Positions 1 to 9,872 of a stretch of 64,000 nucleotides of DNA are shown piece after piece. Position 1 is the first letter of the stretch, and every line of letters starts with the position of its first letter. This DNA comes from Bactrocera neohumeralis (lineage: Eukaryota > Arthropoda > Insecta > Diptera > Tephritidae). Made by a program: the position numbers and the translations under genes. The stretch lies in the NCBI RefSeq assembly GCF_024586455.1, contig NC_065919.1, positions 39,532,839 to 39,596,838 on the forward strand, read 5' to 3'. The notes beneath the pieces were generated by a model. That model was given only the letters and a program-made list of their open reading frames with translations, made no database searches and was not told the DNA's origin.

Positions 1-2
1 GC

Positions 3-648
3 ACTAACTTCGGGGGTGCTGAAAAGGAATTACGATTAGCCTATGAACGCTGCATTCGCGATGAAAGAGTGTCATCATATTTCGCAAACGCCCAAATATT
101 TTGGCTTTTCAATCTTCCAAACGCCCCTCACATGGTTGGCATCTGGGAGGCTGGTATAAAACGTAGACCTTAGATACTTCGCTTCTAACTTAAAGCCTAT
201 GTAAACTCGCTTCCTGTTTACTTTATTCCAACAAATATAAATGACTTTGAAGTCCTCACTCCTGGACACTTCATGATTGGAACCGCTAAAGGGAGTTCCC
301 GACCCTGACGTTGAGGTCTTCAAGGGAACTATATTTCAACGTTGGCAAATCATTCTGTCAATTAGACAGCACTTCTGGAATCGATGGCGAGACGAGTATC
401 TTGTCAGTCTTCAACGTCGTTCGAAATGGATACGTTCAATGCCGAATTTGCAGAAAGATGATATCGTTATCATACATGAAGGCAACGCGCCCCCAACTAA
501 ATGGAAGCTGGGCCGTGTTATTGGCACTTCCCCAGGGACGGAAGGTCAAGTTCGGGTTGTAAATTTGAAGACATCCGAAGGGGGGCTGTTAAGGCCCGTG
601 TTCAAGCTATCGCTACTACCAACAAAAGGGGGCATATTTTCTATATGA
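3..648 (+). pseudogene. BEL/Pao retroelement pol, integrase C-terminal relic
   Basis: Three plus-strand frames together give the last part of a BEL/Pao polyprotein. From base 3 the frame reads TNFGGAEKELR and then NAPHMVGIWEAG, the C-terminal half of the integrase core. It stops at about 172. From about 190 to 288 a second frame reads VNSLPVYF then DFEVLTPGHFMIG, the conserved LTPGHFLIG segment. From 277 to 648 a third frame gives RWQIILSIRQHFWNRW...EYL...QRRSKW, PTKWKLGRVI and RPVFKLSLLP, the DUF5641 domain that ends BEL/Pao pol. At least two frameshifts and several stops make it non-functional, and the N-terminal part lies outside the window. The family assignment is secure; the exact breakpoints are approximate. 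Confidence 0.85.
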
Positions 649-707
649 TATTCTTATATTTTAATTAAAATTGTATGTTTTCGAACTGTTGTTCAAGACG
701 GCCGGTA

Positions 708-925
708 TGTTCGCACTTATCTGGCATCATATTGCTAAACATATGTTTGAAGCTTCATATGCAGGACTTACATACATATGTGCTTGCTGTCAAACCAGCT
801 TCCGTCTTATCTTTCTCTTCAATAAAGGACGCCATTAAACATCAACAGTTACTTTATATACATTTTTCATTGTAATAAAACTTTAAGGCATCTTTATTAT
901 TTATTTAGATTTTTTTAATTTACAA
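708..925 (+). repeat. Possible 3' LTR of the BEL/Pao element
   Basis: Just past the pol remnant the sequence GCCGGTATGTTCGCACTTAT resembles the TGTTCG start of BEL/Pao LTRs. AATAAA-like signals follow at about 822 and 875, and the block fades into AT-rich DNA near 925. No 5' LTR is in the window to compare with, so both borders are guesses. Confidence 0.35.
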
Positions 926-1189
926 AAATAATGACCACAACCATAGGATTAGATCAACTTTTTGAGGATTCACCTCACTTGCTCTTACACAGATTGTCTT
1001 ATATTGAAACTTTGAAACTAAATATGTTACTCATAGACTTATTAAGTATAACAAAATAATTTGAATCTACTTCCTTCACTTCCTAGCAATACAAATAAAT
1101 AAAATACAGGTGCCTAAAAGTTGCCATAACTAAGGCGGTTTGAAGTTCAATAAAAAGTAGGAGAGGGCCCGGCAATATGCAAGGTATCT
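926..1189. other. AT-rich spacer, nothing recognised
   Basis: No ORF, known repeat end or splice signal stands out in this stretch. Confidence 0.5.
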
Positions 1190-1400
1190 TAGCAAAATTA
1201 ACTGACTGTTTACATAATATTGGATAAACTTTGCTTTTGAAATTATTTATAGTACAGTTGGTCTAGACGTTTATCCCTAATATCATTAATTGCAATCGTC
1301 TGGTTGACGTTTTGCCATCACTTCAATATATACTATATATGTAATTTAGCCTCTTCGATTGAGTTTATGTCAGATATAAGTATATAATTTGAGGTTGATT
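1190..1400 (+). repeat. Dispersed repeat, copy 1 (partner at 15560-15790, inverted)
   Basis: The reverse complement of 15560-15790 aligns along this block. Shared segments include TTGGTCTAGAC, ATCCCTAA.ATCAT.AATTGC, GACGTTTT.CCATCAC and TAGCCTCTTCGATTGAGTTT. The copies differ by many substitutions and small indels. It has no coding capacity and belongs to no family I can name. Confidence 0.7.
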
Positions 1401-1599
1401 TTAGCATAATTTTCGCTGACGGCACGTAGAATATAGTTATAAAACTAATTGATTAACCTCGTGAGTTGTTAAAGTAAGGAGAGAACTGCAAGAGTGACGA
1501 TTCCATTTATGATTTTTCTCAATAAAAGTTTAGATAAGACTCACGCCAATCTCGGCTATACCATAAATACCATCTTATCGCAAATAATGTAACATACTT

Positions 1600-1712
1600 G
1601 TATGTTTACTTGTGTATACACACGAACTGTGAACGAAACCAGTGAATATCGCTGACAAATATCACCTGTGAAGAGTCGTCCATCAAGTATTTACGTTATG
1701 TTTCGCTATCAC
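1600..1712 (+). repeat. Dispersed repeat, copy 1 (partner at 20660-20765, direct)
   Basis: Segments such as ATCGCTGACAAATATC and TGAAGAGTCGTCCA are shared in the same orientation with 20660-20765. The similarity ends abruptly after the AAGTATTTACGT/AAGCATTTAGGT part. The family is unknown. Confidence 0.65.
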
Positions 1713-1769
1713 AGGAAATATGTATGCTCACAAACTACATTAAATATTTTGAGAAGGGTACCACTTTTA

Positions 1770-2008
1770 TCTATACTAATATTATAAAGACGAAAGATTT
1801 AATTGTTTGTTTCTTTGCATTGAATACGCCCCGAAACTACCTGACCGATTTGACAAATTCTTTCACTATTGGGAAGCTACACTATCTGTGGAGAACATAG
1901 GCTATATTAAATTTTCAAAAAAGTTAGGGATCCACACTAAAACTCCAATAATGTAACCAAAGGTATGAAAAAATTACCAAAAAACATTCTTAAATCGCGT
2001 GCGCTGCG
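1770..2008 (+). mobile_element. Helitron 5'-terminal fragment
   Basis: The block begins TCTATACTAATATTATAAAG and continues with a purine-rich GACGAAAGATTT, runs of TTTGTTT, ACCGATTTGACAAATTC and a TAACATAGGCTATATT-like segment. This layout recurs at the 5' ends of insect Helitrons, which start with TC. The element is cut at 2016 by the RTE inserted there and probably resumes after 3907. No Rep/helicase coding is seen in this piece. Confidence 0.6.
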
Positions 2009-2015
2009 AAAACTG

Positions 2016-3900
2016 TTCTTCTTCTTCTTTATTGGCGTAGACACCGCTAACAACAGGCGCCAGTGGTTTTTTCTTTTCGCAAGGTGGCACCAATTGGAGT
2101 TTCCAAACCCTCGCTTCTCCACCTGGTCTTTACTACGGAATGGAGCTCTTCCTCTGCTTATCCCGGTGGGTATTGCGTCAAATACTCTCAGAACTGGAGT
2201 GTTTGCATCCATTCGGACGACATGATGTAGACAACGTAGCTGCTGTCTTTTAACTCGCAGTACTATGCCAATGTCGTCGTATATCTCACACAGCTCATCG
2301 TTCCATCGAATGCGATATTCGCCGTGGCCAACGCGCAAAGGACCATAAATCTTTCACAGAAATTTTCCCTGGAGAACTCGTAACTCGACTCATCGTCCAT
2401 GCCTCTGCACCATATAGCAGGAAGTGAATAATGAGTGAGAGTTTGGTTTTCGAGAGAGGACTTTACTTCTTAATTGCCTACTCAGTCCGAAGTAGCACCT
2501 GTTTTCAAGAGTTATCCTGCGTTGGATTTCCAGGCTGACATTGGTGGTGGCATTTATACTGGTTCCTAAATAGGCGGAAATATCTACAACTTCAAAGTTT
2601 TGACTGTCAACAGTGATGTGCGAGCCAAGTCGCAAGTGCGACGACTGTTTGCTTGATGATAGGAGATATTTCGTCTTGCCCTCGTTCACCACCAGACCCA
2701 TTTGCTTTGTTTCCTTGTCCAGTCTAGAGAAAGCAGAACTAACAGCGCGAGTGTTGAGACCGATGATATCAATATCATCGGCACACGCCAGCAGCTGTAC
2801 ACTCTTATAAAAGATTGTACCTGCTCGATTAAGTTCTGCAGCTCGAATTATTTTCTCCATCAGCAGGTTGAAGAAGTCGCACGATACGGAGTCGCCTTGT
2901 CTGAAGCCTCGGTATCGAACGACTCGGAGAGGTCGTTCCCGATCTAGACGGAGCTTTTGGTGTTGCTCAACGTCAGTTAGTTTTGCGGGGATACAAAATT
3001 CAGACACCGCGTCATAAAGGCAGCTCCTTTTCGTGCTGTCGAAAGCAGCTTTGAAATCGATGAAGAGGTGGTGTGTGTCGATTCTCTTTACGGGTCTTTA
3101 CCTGGCTCCAAGCAGGTAGTGTTCCGAGTCGATGTTAGGACCTCGGAGCGATCGTACATCTAAAACACTGGAGTCGTGTCTTCCGTCTATCATAACATGA
3201 TCGATCTGGTTGGTGGTTTTTTGATCCGGAGACAGCCAGGTAGCTTGATGAATTTTCTTATGCTAGAATACAGTACTACATAAAAACATATTTCGGTCCC
3301 GGCGAAGTCGATCAGCCTAGATCCATTTGGGGATGTTTCGTCGTCGAGGCTGAATTTACCGACCGTTCTCCGAGTCTCTCTCCCACCACGAATCCCTGTA
3401 TAATTTACTATAGTAAATGCCACAAGGACCTACTCGCCTCAGTCCTTGTCCCGTCCATCGCATTTCTTGGACGGCGGTGATGTCAGCCTTCACTCTAACG
3501 GGGACATCAACTAGCTGGGCAGCGGCACCTTCCCAATTAAGGGACCGGACATTCCAGGTACATGCCCTTAAATCGTAGTCCTTATTTCGTTTGCCATGGT
3601 CATCGTCAAAAGGGGAGTCTCTCATCCGAGGCTGTTTTGTCTTTTTTATTGGTACTGTTTTTTACGTGGCGTGTCCCAAACCCAGCGCACAACCCTGTGG
3701 AGGGGATGTTTCGCCTTCTCGCTTTAGCTCGCCTTCAAACAAATGTTCTTAGGCTACCCAGAGGATACTTGGTCAAAGACCGGAAGTCGTGAGTTGCTTG
3801 ATCCATATGTAAAAGAATCGTTTCTGGCCGCTCCCAAGTGAATGGCGATCAGAGAACTTTCCTCACTTGCGTGAACTTCTACACATGACTCCATCCTCCA
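2016..3900 (-). mobile_element. RTE-clade LINE, internally deleted copy (R1)
   Basis: This minus-strand RTE (BovB/CFDP2-type) copy is 1885 bp. It opens with GGAGGATGGAGTCATG at 3900 and ends in a GAAGAAGAA tail at 2016. The endonuclease starts near 3625 with RACTWNVRSLNWEG and QEMRWTGQG. The reverse transcriptase (3007-2390) keeps the ADDIDIIG part of the YADD motif, where Y has become C. Compared with the copy at 9873-13060, about 1 kb between endonuclease and RT is missing (join near 3103), and a second, shorter gap lies near 3363. AAAACTG lies on both sides (2009-2015 and 3901-3907), a target-site duplication. It is dead: frameshifts, stops and deletions. Confidence 0.9.
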
Positions 3901-4044
3901 AAAACTGTTGTAGAGCAAACTAATGTACTACACATTCGCAGATCATATAGCTATCTACAGAAAATGTCCCGACAGCATACATATTTCTAACTATAATAGT
4001 TTTGTCACAATAAGTCTTTTTATCATTTTAAAAAATATATTGTG

Positions 4045-4874
4045 TAGCTGAAAAAGTCCTTTCGTATTTTGTCAATAAATATTGTTGCAGTCGTATATTT
4101 CCAGTGCTACCAATCACATTGTGTCATATCATATTTTGCTGGAAAGGTGAGATTTTAAGCTTTATTTAACCAAAAATTAAATTCGGAAAAGTTGAAAGAA
4201 GTTACAGCTGTTAAAAAATAATGAAATTTGTGAAGTTTGCGGAGACGATGCTGTATCAGTTCGTGTAGCACAACAATGGTTCGCTAGCTTCCGTTCTGGT
4301 CAACCTATCGTTTAGAGTCGATGAATTATGGAAAAGATTGACCAGGACCGTTACATAAGCAGCCTTGACATCGCTAAGGAACTTAACATTCATCACCAAA
4401 CGGTTTTGAACCATTTAAATAGGCAGTCTACAAAAAGATTCAGATTCAGATTCATATTTATTTTAAGCATATAAATATACAGAAAATAGCAAAATTAGCA
4501 GCACTAGCTCGAGGCCATCAGCTGTCTACAAAAAGAAACTCGATGTTTGGGTACCACATGAATAGTCTGTTAAAAATTTAATGGACCGAATTAAAAAAAA
4601 TATGCGATTTTTTGCTGAAACAAAATGAAATCGAACCATTTCTGAAGCGAAGAATCAACAGAAAGGGCTTCGCCTTTCATCACGACGAGCTACACACATC
4701 TTTTATGATTCGGCAAAAACTGGGAGAGTTTGGCAGGAAAGTTTTGATGCATCCAACATATAGCCCTGATCTTACACCATCGGACTACCATTTGTTTCCG
4801 TCAATGCAGAACTCCCTTAATGGAGAATAAGTTGCAGTTTGATTAGAAATACGAAAAGACTTTTTCGACCAGCC
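4045..4874 (+). mobile_element. mariner-family transposon relic (M1), interrupted
   Basis: The terminal inverted repeats are GCTGAAAAAGTCCTTTCGTATT at the left and, read inverted, GGCTGGTCGAAAAAGTCTTTTCGTATT at the right. The decayed transposase shows an HTH region (VAQQWFASFRSG, HHQTVLNHL), FHHDELHTS (equivalent to HHDNARPHTS) and YSPDLTPSDYHLF. The central part around the first catalytic Asp is deleted, and stop codons are present. A separate 86-bp insertion splits the reading frame at 4438. Confidence 0.85.
4438..4523 (-). mobile_element. 86-bp LINE 3'-end insertion with target duplication
   Basis: The insert is bracketed by the 12-bp direct repeat GTCTACAAAAAG (4426-4437 and 4524-4535), which occurs once in an intact mariner frame. 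Read on the minus strand it starts GCTGATGGCCTCGAGCT and ends in a (GAATCT)n-like tail, as expected for a severely 5'-truncated non-LTR element. Its parent family is not identifiable from this length. Confidence 0.75.
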
Positions 4875-5095
4875 AATAAATGAATGCCACCGCTATAAAA
4901 GCTTTTTATTTATACTTTGGAATTGATCCTTATCAAAAGAAATAACTTAATTTTTAAGTGTGCTTCAATACCAATATATAACTTTTTGAATTATTCAATT
5001 TGGACATTCCATTCGAAAGGTATCACATGTTTAAAATTGTAAGTTATTTGAAAAATATCGCATGGTCGCCGCTCAAGCTGCTAGGTTAGGCGACA

Positions 5096-5584
5096 CCATA
5101 CGTGGTATGTCCGGAAAGTACTTCGAAGTGTGCGCGGATCAACTGGATTCAGTAGAGAGCGTTCCTAGCTAATGAACGAGCGGTTGGTCAGTTGTCTCCG
5201 AGAACCTGGAGAGTCGCGACAACCATTTTTGCGCGACGTGTTTCTGTGAGTGGTGTAAGCTCGTTCAAGCAGAGGTACATGATTAAATTCTGTGTGAAAC
5301 TCGGTAAATCTGCGACAGAGACGTTTGATATGATCAAGCAGGCTTACCCAGATGTTGCTTTAGCAAGAAGTGGTGTGTTTCGGTGGCCCCAGGGCTTTTT
5401 AGAGGGTCGGTAAGAGGTCGCTGATGAAGACCGTGCTAGGTGACGCCTTCAATCCTTGGAAATCGCGCTGGCAGCGCTGCATCGACGAGGAGGGAGCTTA
5501 TTTTGAAATTTTTTAGAGAATTGTAACGATTGGTGCAATTATTATTTTTAAATCTTTACTCTTACTTTCCGGACAAGCCCTGTA
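5096..5584 (+). mobile_element. mariner relic with internal deletion (M2)
   Basis: A shared TGTCCGGAAAGTA repeat is found at 5108-5120 and inverted at 5563-5575. Between them lies the N-terminal HTH (IKFCVKLGKSATETFDMI, then GVFRW) followed directly by the extreme C-terminus (RWQRCIDEEGAYFE). The catalytic core has been lost, leaving a MITE-sized derivative of about 490 bp. Confidence 0.8.
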
Positions 5585-5771
5585 CTAACTGTCAAATCGA
5601 TTGCTATTGCAGTTGGGAAATTCTTTATGGGAACATTTAGTATCTTGATATTTCATTTTCAAAATGACGCCGAGCTGTCTCGAGCTCTTGAACTGTTTAA
5701 AAATTTGAAGCGCATGAAAAAATTTAGGATTATTATTATTCGAACTACTGCATTTTTAATACAAATATATA

Positions 5772-6609
5772 TTAGGTTGTCAAATATCTCCCTTCCGATT
5801 TTTTGTCTTTTGAACCAGTTTTCAGTTCAGTGCAATTTGGTTTTTCAAATGGGATTTAAGCGGTTTGAGGTTTTAGGCAATATTGTTCATAAATTATCTA
5901 GTCGTTTTCCCCAAATGTCTACACTTGATGACGGAAAGAGGACTGGTCCTCCCAGCTTGGTTCCAACCAGTTCAGCTATAAAAACTGTTTGCAGAAATCT
6001 TCTTTGAAAACATAAAATTATTTTAAGACAAAGGATATATCGACCAAATCAATGTCACGACATATTTGAAATGATGTCCATATGATAGTCTAGTATCGAG
6101 CAACTGGCCAATTTTTTTCACGCTTGAAACAAATTACACTCAACAGAAGTCAGCAGCTTCTTCAGTGACATGCGGTCAACGGTCATGAAAGTAACCTTTT
6201 TTTTACAGATGAACAAAATTTCACTATTGAGGAATTTTTTAATAAGCAAATTGACAAAATCTATGCCAAAACTTCCAAAGATGCAAAATCTGTTATTTCA
6301 AGTGTTCAAAGGGGTTACCATCGAGCTGCTGTAATGGTTGTCTGGCGAGCCTTCTTCGTTTCTCTTAAAAAGGAATTAAAATTGGAGCAAAAGTATACAA
6401 AGAATATATTTCAAAATGTGTGATGAAGTCGTTAAATAATACGCTCTTCGATGCAGAGCAGCATTTCTACCTGGAGGTGCTATGAAGAAGTGGCTTGGTA
6501 GTTTGGGAAAAAAACGGCGAAAAATGATAGAAAGGGTGTGCTTAACACATTTTTCTCTAAGTGAGTCGCAGTTTTATAAAAACAGTGTTTTCAGGTTAAA
6601 TTAAGTTAT
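5772..6609 (+). mobile_element. mariner 5' end plus maT-like transposase relic (M3)
   Basis: The left end TTAGGTTGTCAAATATCTCC is nearly the same as the ends of the neighbouring element at 6611-7701. From about 5905 to 6500 broken frames give RTGPP...AIKTVCRN, FTDEQNFTIEEFFNKQ, VQRGYHRAAVMVVW and AKVYKEYISKCVMKSLN. This pattern fits the DD37D (maT) branch of Tc1/mariner rather than the DD34D type. The simplest reading is a maT fragment inside, or next to, a truncated mariner copy. Borders between the two are uncertain. Confidence 0.65.
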
Positions 6610-6610
6610 A

Positions 6611-7701
6611 TTAGGTTGACATATATCTCCCCTCCGCCTTTTTGTCTTTTAAATTTCACGGATATGTAAAGAGCTCATATCTGCCAATACTATACATCTT
6701 TGAAAGGTCTTGTCATAACCTACAAAACGACGCTATGCATGATTAGTTTGGATATTGTGTTCAATAGTTATAGGCGTGAAAACATTTAGTTCACTAACGA
6801 AATTCGCGCAATTTTAAAGGTTTCCTTCGTTAAAGGCAAGGAATGTTTTCGACGATTCAGAGTGGGTGGAAACGACACCATGGATAAGCCAGCCGGCGGA
6901 AGACCTGTGACGACGGCCGGCATGTGGCATCTCGTGACATCGCCCAGAAGATGGGGAGTTACCCACCAAACCATTTTAAACCATCTGCAGAAGGCTGGAT
7001 ACACAAAAAAGCATGATTTGACGCAAAAAAACCTTTTGGACCGAATCAACGCCTGCGATATGCTGCTGAAACGGAACGAACTTGACCCATTTTTGAAGCG
7101 GATGGTGACCGGCGACGAAAAATGGATCACATACGACAATATCAAGCGAAAACGGTAGTGGTCGAAGGCCGGTGAATCGTCCCAAACAGTGACCAAGCCG
7201 GGATTGACGACCAGGGAGGTTTTACTGTGTGTTTGGTGGGATTGGAAGGGAATCATCCACTATGAGCTGCTCCCATATGACCAGACGCTTACTTTTACTA
7301 CTACTGCGAACAACTGGACCGCTTGAATCAGGCGATCGACCAGAAGCGTCCAAAATTGACCAACAGGAAAGGTGTAGTGTTCCACCAGGACAACGCCAGA
7401 CCACACACTTCGTTGATGACTCGTCAGAAGCTACGGGAGCTCGGATGGGAAGTCTTATCGCCTCCACCATATAGCCCGGACATAGCGCCAAGTGATTACC
7501 ACCTGTTGCTGTCCATAGCGAACGCCCTTGTTGGTGTAAAGTTGAACTCAAAAGAGGCTAGTGAATAGTGGCTGTCAGAGTTCTTCGCAAATAAGGAGGG
7601 GGAGAGTATTATGAAGTTGCCGTCTAGATGGAAACAGATTATATTTTATAAAGCATTGAATAAAGAGCAAAAAAGCGGAAAGGAGATATTCGACAACCTA
7701 A
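6611..7701 (+). mobile_element. mariner transposon, nearly complete but inactive (M4)
   Basis: The TIRs are TTAGGTTGACATATATCTCC at 6611 and CGACAACCTAA at 7701 (inverted TTAGGTTGTCG). The transposase is traceable from HTH 2 (GVTHQTILNHLQKAGY, about 6956) through the first Asp (MVTGDEKWITYDN, about 7100), WWDWKGIIHYELLP, HQDNARPHTS (about 7385) and PPYSPDIAPSDYHLL (about 7463) to the C-terminus near 7650. In-frame stops, at least one frameshift and loss of most of the first HTH make it inactive. It is the best-preserved mariner in the window and resembles the mauritiana-type DD34D group. Confidence 0.88.
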
Positions 7702-8260
7702 ATTTATATTATCATTTTATATGTAGTATTACTAATTTCAATAATATTTTCAGAATACTCATTGATCTGTTTGAAAGCCATTTGCAGTAAAAAATATCTG
7801 CACATATGCCAAAAATTCTCATTAAAATATTAACTGTAAACATACATACAAGATGTGTACATATGTATTCCAGCCTATCTTCAAATAATATTTTGCCTGT
7901 CGAGATGCCCCAGAAAAATAATAAGCGACGTAGGTGTCACTAGGGTACTGGAGAGGGGTCAATGTCAAGAAATAAAGGTTTTTTTTTTCATTTTAAAAAA
8001 CATTTACTATATATGTATGTACTTACATGTATAAATGCCGCCGCTATAAAAGCTGAGTCGCGTGGCCGACTACACAGCAGTCGTGTGCGGAATTAAATAA
8101 ATTTTGCTAGAATATGTACATATGTATATTGTCTATACTGAATCTATATATAATCCAAAATAAAATTTATTTTTCTTTTAAAAATAAACAAAGTAGCCAC
8201 GCCCTCTTTCAGTAAATAATATACTGCAAATTTAACTATCCAAACAACTTAGCGACTCAA
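7702..8260. other. Unassigned AT-rich spacer
   Basis: No coding potential is seen. At 8048 a CGCTATAAAAGCTGAGTCGC segment carries a TATA-like box, followed by AATTAAATAAA near 8092. A similar CCGCTATAAAAGCT occurs at about 4892. This could be a shard of an LTR, but nothing else supports that. Confidence 0.3.
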
Positions 8261-8261
8261 G

Positions 8262-9345
8262 TATACTCTTGCAACCAGTTGCTAAAAGAGTATTATAATT
8301 TTGTTCACCTAACAGTTGTTCGTATGACCTAAAACTAAGCGAGATAGATATGGGGTTTTATAACGTTTCGCAAGCTGTAACTTGAATAAAAATTGAGATA
8401 CCTGATGAAACTTAGCATGCGGGTTTCCTAGTACAAAAAAAAATTCGAGTTCGTAGATGGGCGTAATCGGACCACTGCCACGCCCACAAATCGCCATTAA
8501 CCGAAACCATACAAAGTAAGCACTGAATTAAGATATCAAGCTGTAATTTAGTATAGGGGATCGCAGTAGTAAGCGGCACTTGTGGGCAAAAACTTTTGAA
8601 AAAGTGGGCGTAGCCACACCCTCTAATATGTTGAATATACATTCGAGTATCTCCTAAACCACTAATGCTACAACAACCAAATTTGCTGGGCGCAAATACT
8701 ATAAGAACTTCCACCGTCAATGTGAAATTTTTAAAATCGGATGGAAGCCCCGTTCACTCCCAATATAACAGTACTGTTAAAAACTACTGAAAACGCAATA
8801 ATTCAATAACCAAATACGACCGACACACTACATTTTACCTCCGAGATGGTATTAGAGAGCTTTATAGGAACAAGTTTGAAAATTGTGCAATGGGCGTGGC
8901 ACCGTCCACTTTATGGTGAAATCCTATATTTAGGGACGCGACCAAACCGCCTTCGACAAAATTTAGTATGTCGCATTCGTTTCATATTCCTTTGTCACAC
9001 TGTGACAATCGGACAACAACCACGCCTACTTCCTATATATCAAAATTTTAAATTCCACTTGATTATTTCAGTTTCCAGTACTCAATTCAAGAAGCAATTA
9101 ATATAACGCCACCTGGTGATGAAAAATTGTTTAAATCCATTAATACCTGTTCAAGGCTCTAGGTACCGAATATTTAAGCCCCGGTACCTATAGTTGACTG
9201 TTGATCGAAAATATCGGTCAATGTGTGATACTTATATATGACTGAAGTTAAGGGATAATCCTTCTCTTATAATGGTTTGTCTGTATGTCAAAACTGAGTT
9301 GAATCGGACCAATACTTCCCTTAGCACCGATATACTTAATATACT
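8262..9345 (+). mobile_element. DINE-1/HINE-like repeat, family A, copy a
   Basis: The 5' end TATACTCTTGCAACCAGTTGC...AGAGTATTATAATTTTGTTC forms a short hairpin. Long non-coding sequence follows with the typical GGGCGTGGCACCG and AATCGGACCAATACTTCCC segments. Its plan (terminal TATACTC hairpin, TATTATAATTTTGTTC) matches Drosophila DINE-1 (INE-1), known as a non-autonomous Helentron-associated element. The copy lacks its 3' end: the family consensus breaks at about 9345, where Helitron helicase sequence begins. Confidence 0.75.
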
Positions 9346-9347
9346 GC

Positions 9348-9872
9348 AAGATGTTTCTTGCTAATTTAATACTTGCTAAAATAAGACAATCAGGGAAGAT
9401 AGCGATAGCAGTTACTTCTTCAGGAATTCCTGTAACTCTTTTAAAGGATGGAAAACCGCTATCCATAAATCTTGAACAACAATTAATATGTTCTGTCCGC
9501 AAAAATGGGCCTCTTGGTTAATTATTGCAAAACGCCTCATTGATTATATGGGATGAATACGCCATGAGGCATAAATCGCATATAGAGGCCGTGGACAGAA
9601 CAGTAAAAGACCTTAGAAACTCCTTTGCTCTCATAGGCGAGATAACTTTTGTATTTGCTGGAGATTTCCGACAGACTCTTCCTATCATTAACAGAAGTAC
9701 GCGAGCAGATATCATCAAAACATGCTAAATATCGTCGCCCTTATGGACTTCGATTAAAAATATAAAATTACGGACGAATATGGGAGCTCATCTTCATAGA
9801 ATCGCTAATGGTGATTTTCCACAGCAACTGCTTTTACTTGGGGAAGGGTTTTTTCCCACTCCAAATTTAAGC
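9348..9872 (+). pseudogene. Helitron PIF1-like helicase fragment
   Basis: One continuous frame with two stops reads ANLILAKIRQSGKIAIAV, SSG, ASLIIWDEYAMRHKSHIEA (Walker B), VDRTVKDLRN, FVFAGDFRQTLPI (helicase motif III), ADIIKTC and LRTNMGAHLHRI. This is the core of a Helitron-type PIF1 helicase; the Walker A segment upstream is absent. The frame runs into a 10-bp target duplication at 9863-9872 where an RTE element inserted. It resumes at 13071 for 13 more codons (SHFNILLDESLSQ) before a stop. Confidence 0.8.

Noticed and set aside
5627..6007. 126-codon ORF read as a gene
   Set aside because: It spans a mariner TIR and runs into maT-like transposase remains, so it is transposon debris.
8030..8110. 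TATA box plus AATAAA resembling an LTR core
   Set aside because: No TG...CA ends, no primer site or polypurine tract and no second copy. Only a short CCGCTATAAAAGCT is shared with 4892.
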